Below, one piece after another: positions 7,531 through 10,959 of a DNA stretch of 10,959 nt. Source of the DNA: an uncultured Caulobacterales bacterium. Its GTDB lineage: Bacteria; Pseudomonadota; Alphaproteobacteria; Caulobacterales; Maricaulaceae. A program made the position numbers and the translations under genes. Every line of letters begins with the position of its first letter. Position 1 is the first letter of the stretch. Below the pieces are notes generated by a model. It ran no database searches and was not told the DNA's origin. It saw only the letters and a list, made by a program, of their open reading frames with translations. The stretch spans positions 1-10,959 of the forward strand of contig CALLME010000080.1 in NCBI GenBank assembly GCA_938007945.1, written 5' to 3'.

Positions 7531-8049
7531 TTAGGCGTAGAGCTTTGTAACATTGAGTTTAGCATCCGCGGCGTCCTCAACGCTCAATTTGACAAGGTGG
7601 TCATAGCCCAAAATCATATCGATGTTTTCGCCGTCACTTGAGAGCGGAAGTCTTATCCAAAACTGCGCGAGATGCCCCCCAAGCGGCGTGCCAGGTTTCG
7701 TAACCCCTGCCATAGGACGGCGCTTGGCGACGATGCTCCCAAGTACGCGATCCCAATAGTTGCGACGATCACCAATTGGAAGCTCATCGACAAATCGACC
7801 CTGGATTTCATCTTCAAATAATTTCCAAAACCCTGTGCCTGCGAGACGGTAGTGATAGCGGGATTTGCCTGAAGCCCCCGCCTTGACTTCAAGCAAGCTG
7901 ACAGTTGGAAGGTGAGCCGTGATATGCTCTGGTTCGATGTCAAACCGTGAGGGAAAGCTGCCATTTTTACAACGCGAGCGCCAATAGTCGTAAATAGCTG
8001 TCTGTTGCGGGAGCACCATTTGGTGCCGCAAGGCATTTCCCTTTAACAT
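7531..8049 (-). CDS. PAS_5 domain protein
   Basis: The start at 8049 is chosen because AGGGG lies 5 bases upstream on the minus strand. A longer reading from GTG at 8103 would add 18 residues of poor quality. The 172-residue product is soluble and matches my recollection of the alphaproteobacterial PAS_5 (formerly DUF1457) pattern: IYDYWRSRCKNGSFPSRFDIEPEHI (19-43), HLPTVSLLEV (46-55), the core YHYRLAGTGFWKLFEDEIQGRFVDEL (66-90), and a final strand ending GYDHLVKL (148-155). It consists of this single sensory fold with no output domain, so it may bind a ligand or a partner. It converges with the kinase gene, 6 bp between stops. Its upstream region carries a CtrA-type promoter, suggesting cell-cycle control. 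Confidence 0.8.
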   Translation of the reverse strand: MLKGNALRHQMVLPQQTAIYDYWRSRCKNGSFPSRFDIEPEHITAHLPTVSLLEVKAGASGKSRYHYRLAGTGFWKLFEDEIQGRFVDELPIGDRRNYWDRVLGSIVAKRRPMAGVTKPGTPLGGHLAQFWIRLPLSSDGENIDMILGYDHLVKLSVEDAADAKLNVTKLYA

Positions 8050-8142
8050 GTCGACCCCTTTTCCCCTGTGCTGCGGTCTCTCGCAGCCCCTTTGTCGAAT
8101 CACATATTCAGAAAAGGCACTGAATCGGACAAGAGCTTCAAA

Positions 8143-8172
8143 GTTATAATCAAAGCGTTAAGACGTTATTAA
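8143..8172 (-). promoter_or_regulatory. CtrA-box promoter of the PAS_5 gene
   Basis: TTAA (8158-8161), seven bases, TTAA (8169-8172) is an exact match to the CtrA consensus TTAA-N7-TTAA, and the plus-strand flank reads TTAACCATG, the extended form often seen at CtrA sites. On the minus strand a -10-like TATAAC (8143-8148, 5/6) lies 17 bases below a -35 window (8166-8171) that falls within the box. A box overlapping -35 is the usual arrangement at promoters that CtrA activates. Transcription would start about 8136, giving a leader of close to 90 bases before the ATG at 8049. I saw no other exact TTAA-N7-TTAA in the window. Confidence 0.65.
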
Positions 8173-8189
8173 CCATGTTTTTTGTCACG

Positions 8190-8202
8190 GTTCCGAATCG
8201 GA
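8190..8202. repeat. 13-bp palindrome TTCCGA-A-TCGGAA
   Basis: This is a perfect 6-bp inverted repeat around one central base, about 20 bp upstream of the CtrA box relative to PAS_5 transcription. Its GAATCGGA portion recurs at 8122-8129. It could be an operator for a dimeric regulator. No specific regulator is recognised. Confidence 0.4.
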
Positions 8203-8275
8203 AAAGGAATTTCGGCGCTTAAAAGAGAGAGATGGCAGATTTTGTTCAAAACTCATGGATTTTGAGCGATGAGGT

Positions 8276-8689
8276 CTACTGACCCTTTTTACGGCCCAAT
8301 CCAGACTGTCGCGCGAGCTCCGATCGCTGCTTGGCGTAGTTAGGTGCGACCATAGGATAGTCCGCAGGCAAGCCCCATTTCTCTTTATACGCCGCAGGGG
8401 TGAGATCGTATTTCGTCCGCAAATGGCGCTTAAGCGACTTGAACGGCTGTCCGTCTTCCAAGCAGATGATGGCGTCGTCAGTTACTGAGTCCTCAATCGG
8501 CACGGCAGGCTCTTGCGTCGTCACTTTGCCCTCAGGTCCCTGCCCGAGCGACTCGATAGTTTCAAACACCTCGGTGATGAGCGGCGCGAGCGCTTTGGGC
8601 TCCACCTCATTGGCCGACACATAAGCCGCAACGATATCGCGGGTGAGTGCAAGATGCTTTCGCCGTGTATGCGCTTCACCTGTCTTCAT
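8276..8689 (-). CDS. mucR: MucR/Ros family transcriptional regulator
   Basis: This 137-residue protein matches the Ros/MucR family over nearly its full length. The N-terminal helical part (LTRDIVAAYVSANEVEP, about 15-31) corresponds to the oligomerisation region. The C-terminal DNA-binding region runs from ICLEDGQPFKSLKRHLRTKYDLTP (75-98) to KWGLPADYPMVAPNYA (104-119) and SGLGRK. Relative to the Ros zinc finger (C-x2-C-x9-H-x4-H), ligands C76 and H89 are kept, while the second Cys is D79 and the last His is Y94. Replacements of this sort are known in family members that fold without zinc. MucR proteins act as broad H-NS-like repressors in alphaproteobacteria and oppose CtrA-regulated promoters in Caulobacter. 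The ribosome binding site AGAGGA overlaps the stop of the antiporter gene 9 bp upstream, so mucR is the last gene of that operon. Confidence 0.93.
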   Translation of the reverse strand: MKTGEAHTRRKHLALTRDIVAAYVSANEVEPKALAPLITEVFETIESLGQGPEGKVTTQEPAVPIEDSVTDDAIICLEDGQPFKSLKRHLRTKYDLTPAAYKEKWGLPADYPMVAPNYAKQRSELARQSGLGRKKGQ

Positions 8690-8698
8690 GCGGGTCCT

Positions 8699-10471
8699 CT
8701 ATTGTCCCGTAATGAAGATAATGAGCATGGCGAGCGCAAGCATGACGCTGGTCAGCAGAGCCGCAAGACCACTCGGTGAAGCTGCACTGAACGCGCCTGC
8801 TGGGCTAAAGATACGGCTAAGGCGTTTACCAGAAAACCCAAAAGCGCTGGCTTTGACATTATCAATATTGGCGGACAGACGCGTCCACATCGCGCCAAAC
8901 CAATGCGAAACATCAGTGCCAAGCTTTCTGTGCGTCCAGTCAAAATCAAGAATTTCCGCTTTCCGCTCATCAGGATATACGCCGCGTCGCTTAAGGAAGG
9001 CAAAGGCGAACATGGCCGCAAACAGAAGTTGCAGTTGGAAGACCACGTGGTCAGTCGTGTAAGGCTTATACTCTACATCATAAGGCAGGAGGGAATAGAG
9101 TGTTCCGTAACCAAAGCCTTTGAACGGTAGCGCGATGAAAATACAGAGCGCCGCCGCAAGTCCCATGGCGACAAGCATATTCCACGGCGCTTCTTTCACG
9201 CGGTGACCACCGTCATGGGCGAAGAATGTGAAATGCGGCACCTTAATGCCCGAGTGTTCCATCACACCAGCAGACGCAAACAGCAACATCATGACCACGA
9301 CCCACATGGCCGTCCCGCCGCCGTAAGCCGCGTGATCAATTGCGGAAGTAATAATCATCGATTTTGTCACAAAGCCCGCGAGCAATGGGAAGGCTGCGAT
9401 TGAGCCTGCGCCAATTAAACAGAAGATGGCCGTAATCGGCATAGAGCGGAATAGTCCGCCAAGCTCGCTCGCTTTCGCCGTGCCCACGCGGTGCATGACA
9501 GCCCCCATCGACATAAACAAAAGGCTTTTGAAGATAACGTGCGCTACGACTTGGCCCGCTACGCCGTTCATTGCGAGTTGGCTGCCAATGCCTATACCGC
9601 AGACCATAAAGCCGAGTTGGTTGTTAAGTGAGTAGGCCAGAACTTTACGAAGGTCATTCTCAATCACCGCAAAGAAAACAGGGAAACAAGTCATCACCGC
9701 GCCGACGTAAATCAGGAGCTCTGTACCCGGGAAGCCGCGCGCTAAAGCATAAAGCGCGAGTTTTGTCGTGAAGACTGATAGAATAACCGTGCCCGTGATT
9801 GAGGCTTTTGGATAGCTATCTTGAATCCAGTTGTGCAGGAATGGGAAGCCAACTTTAATCCCCATACCGAGCATAATCAGCCACGCACCTGGGGCGTCGA
9901 GGCCAATAAAGCCAAAGCTATAATCGCCGCCTTTTGACATGCCGTAAATGACAGCACCCGCAAGGAGCAGAACGCCAGACGTCACATGATAGGCCAGATA
10001 GCGAATGCCGGCTTGGAAGCTGCCCTCGCCGCCTTTCCAAATCAGCAGCACGGATGAAATAGCTGTGAGTTCCCAAAAGACGAAAAGCGTAATCAAATCG
10101 CCTGCAAAGACGGCCGCAATTGCTGCGCCCATATAAATTAGCGCGGAGCTATCGGTGATTTTACACCGCTCGTGAAACCCAAAAATCGCGTTATGAACGC
10201 CTGCCAAACAGAATATATAGCCCCAAATCATCGACAGGCTGTCAATGCGCAGCGTGGTCAGCTTGAGCGGCCCAACTTGCCAGATGCCGCCAATAATTTC
10301 GGCGCTGGTGAATTGCTGCGCGATGAGCACGCCGCCCGCAATTGGCGCAAGCAGCACAAGCGCTTTGCGGATTTGATGTGTCGGGATAAGCGCGCAGAGA
10401 ATACCTGCGAGAATAATGATAAACCCTGGATTAAAATTACCCAGTGTGAACATGTTCAGAAGATCACTCAT
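8699..10471 (-). CDS. MrpD/NuoM-like proton-translocating antiporter subunit
   Basis: This 590-residue inner-membrane protein has about 14-15 hydrophobic helices and belongs to the Proton_antipo_M family shared by Mrp Na+/H+ antiporter subunit D and complex I subunits NuoL/M/N. Family key residues are present: the TM5 glutamate in FVFWELTA (E134), the channel lysine in GMGIKVGFPFLHNWIQDSYPKAS (K206, with H213), K237, the loop ENDLRKVLAYSL (271-282) and K315 in HVIFKSLLF. About 80 C-terminal residues form a polar loop (DERKAEILDFDWTHRKLG) followed by a last TM helix, as in some alphaproteobacterial Mrp-like subunits. GGAG 6 bases before the ATG supports the start, which overlaps the upstream gene by 8 bp (ATGAGTGA). 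It should work in a multi-subunit cation/proton antiporter or related complex. The exact subunit letter is inferred. Confidence 0.85.
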   Translation of the reverse strand: MSDLLNMFTLGNFNPGFIIILAGILCALIPTHQIRKALVLLAPIAGGVLIAQQFTSAEIIGGIWQVGPLKLTTLRIDSLSMIWGYIFCLAGVHNAIFGFHERCKITDSSALIYMGAAIAAVFAGDLITLFVFWELTAISSVLLIWKGGEGSFQAGIRYLAYHVTSGVLLLAGAVIYGMSKGGDYSFGFIGLDAPGAWLIMLGMGIKVGFPFLHNWIQDSYPKASITGTVILSVFTTKLALYALARGFPGTELLIYVGAVMTCFPVFFAVIENDLRKVLAYSLNNQLGFMVCGIGIGSQLAMNGVAGQVVAHVIFKSLLFMSMGAVMHRVGTAKASELGGLFRSMPITAIFCLIGAGSIAAFPLLAGFVTKSMIITSAIDHAAYGGGTAMWVVVMMLLFASAGVMEHSGIKVPHFTFFAHDGGHRVKEAPWNMLVAMGLAAALCIFIALPFKGFGYGTLYSLLPYDVEYKPYTTDHVVFQLQLLFAAMFAFAFLKRRGVYPDERKAEILDFDWTHRKLGTDVSHWFGAMWTRLSANIDNVKASAFGFSGKRLSRIFSPAGAFSAASPSGLAALLTSVMLALAMLIIFITGQ

Positions 10472-10817
10472 AGTGGTCTCCTTTGTTCACGAGCTTGGGC
10501 GCTTCGCCCTCCCCGTAATAAGTCTCATCGCGGGCTAGCATTTTAAACAATGGTTCAGCACTCAAGACGACGATTGTATAGGCGACAAAGCCAATCACGG
10601 CCCAGCTAAAGCCAAAATCCCACGGCGCAGGATGTTTGGGTGGGAAGAAAAAGCCCATGGCGGAAACGATGATGAGACCCACGACAGGAAACCAGATAAA
10701 TCCGCGCTTCACTTTTTCTTTGCCCAGAAACAGGAACGGTTTGGCTAAGGGATGGATCTGAGCCAAGCCTTCGGGGGAGTAATCATCAGGCATATCAGGG
10801 TGGTTATGTTCAGACAT
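10464..10817 (-). CDS. Small two-TM membrane protein of the Mrp-like operon
   Basis: The start at 10817 (ATG, product MSEHNHPDMPDDYS...) is chosen over longer readings because GGGAGG lies 6 bases upstream and the ATG shares a base with the preceding stop (TAATG). The 117-residue product has an acidic, His-containing N-terminus, two TM helices (about 40-58 and 70-87) separated by a Pro-rich turn (FPPKHPAPWDFGF), and a charged tail, MLARDETYYGEGEAPKL. It does not match any Mrp subunit I can name. Its position between two membrane genes, with overlaps on both sides, suggests an accessory or assembly subunit of the same complex. The function is unknown. Confidence 0.8.
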   Translation of the reverse strand: MSEHNHPDMPDDYSPEGLAQIHPLAKPFLFLGKEKVKRGFIWFPVVGLIIVSAMGFFFPPKHPAPWDFGFSWAVIGFVAYTIVVLSAEPLFKMLARDETYYGEGEAPKLVNKGDHYE

Positions 10818-10959
10818 TACATCCCTCCCGTCGGTAGAATGGGTGTCAAGAAATCGGCGATTGGACCCGCAAAGAAGAAGAGCATAAACGCGCCAAACGC
10901 TGTCAGCACTGGCGGTATAATAACCCATTTATGCTGCGCGCGAAGGGCTTTGATTTTGG
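10817..10959 (-). CDS. C-terminal end of a membrane protein, probably another MrpD-like subunit (5' end outside window)
   Basis: The minus strand is open from the window edge for 46 residues, starting KIKALRAQHKWVIIPPVL and ending ILPTGGM, with its TAA overlapping the next gene's ATG by one base. One clear TM helix is visible (about WVIIPPVLTAFGAFMLFFFAG). Tight coupling to the small two-TM gene and the MrpD-like gene places it in the same operon. In the alphaproteobacterial Mrp-like clusters I recall, a first MrpD-type subunit occupies this position, but the fragment alone is too short to prove the family. Confidence 0.6.
   Translation of the reverse strand, partial: KIKALRAQHKWVIIPPVLTAFGAFMLFFFAGPIADFLTPILPTGGM

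Larger units (their letters stand above)
8050..8275. other. Regulatory intergenic region upstream of the PAS_5 gene
   Basis: This 226-bp gap has no convincing ORF. From left to right it holds a GC-rich dyad GCTGCG...CGCAGC (8070-8087) that would form a stem in the PAS_5 mRNA leader; GANTC sites at 8097-8101, 8122-8126 and 8194-8198; the CtrA-type promoter at 8143-8172; and the palindrome TTCCGA-A-TCGGAA (8190-8202). The octamer GAATCGGA occurs twice, at 8122 and 8194. Near mucR's 3' end an AT-rich inverted repeat (TCAAAA...TTTTGA, about 8246-8265) is too weak to call a terminator. Confidence 0.55.

Noticed and set aside
7521..7534. CTAAT-CAAT-ATTAG inverted repeat between the kinase and PAS_5 stops
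   Set aside because: The stem is only 5 AT-rich pairs and is largely made by the two TAA stop codons facing each other, so it is not a credible bidirectional terminator.
1..10959. Defence island, prophage, integron, CRISPR or biosynthetic cluster
   Set aside because: All genes fit core alphaproteobacterial families. I saw no repeat arrays, transposase, integrase, nuclease or toxin-antitoxin signatures, and composition is even apart from short AT-rich promoter gaps.

Overview
The window looks like chromosomal core DNA from a dimorphic, Caulobacter-like alphaproteobacterium, possibly of the Hyphomonadaceae/Maricaulaceae type. The grounds are a MucR/Ros regulator, DUF1491, DUF6456 and PAS_5 proteins (families I know mainly from alphaproteobacteria), a DivJ/PleC-type histidine kinase, and a full CtrA box (TTAA-N7-TTAA) with GANTC sites beside it. 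Gene density is high, and several genes share or overlap stop and start codons. I see no tRNA, rRNA, insertion sequence, CRISPR array or phage gene.

Left part (1-3979): the 3' end of a patatin-like phospholipase runs tail to tail into a DUF1491 gene, their stop codons overlapping. Divergent from DUF1491 is a large secreted, membrane-anchored BcsB-like protein with no cellulose synthase gene beside it. Middle (3980-5627): an AT-rich promoter region with a perfect palindrome precedes a two-gene unit, a stand-alone DnaA domain IV-like HTH protein and a DUF6456 protein joined by TAATG. This unit converges on sufE, which is on the minus strand.

Right-middle (5628-8275): a 229-bp gap ending in a perfect 10-bp hairpin leads into a six-TM, PAS-containing histidine kinase. 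The kinase converges on a PAS_5 gene whose upstream region carries a CtrA box at -35, a TATAAC -10 element and three GANTC sites. Right end (8276-10959): a minus-strand operon encodes, in transcription order, the tail of a membrane protein, a small two-TM protein, a full MrpD/NuoM-like antiporter subunit and finally MucR. These genes are joined by 1-bp and 8-bp overlaps and a 9-bp gap.

Several of the genes are regulatory (DnaA-like HTH, DUF6456, DivJ-like kinase, PAS_5, MucR), so the window mixes cell-cycle and signalling genes with housekeeping (SufE) and envelope or ion-transport genes. I found no clearly new multi-gene system. The most notable items are the CtrA-type promoter, the hairpin at the kinase start codon, the orphan BcsB-like gene and the linkage of mucR to the antiporter operon.
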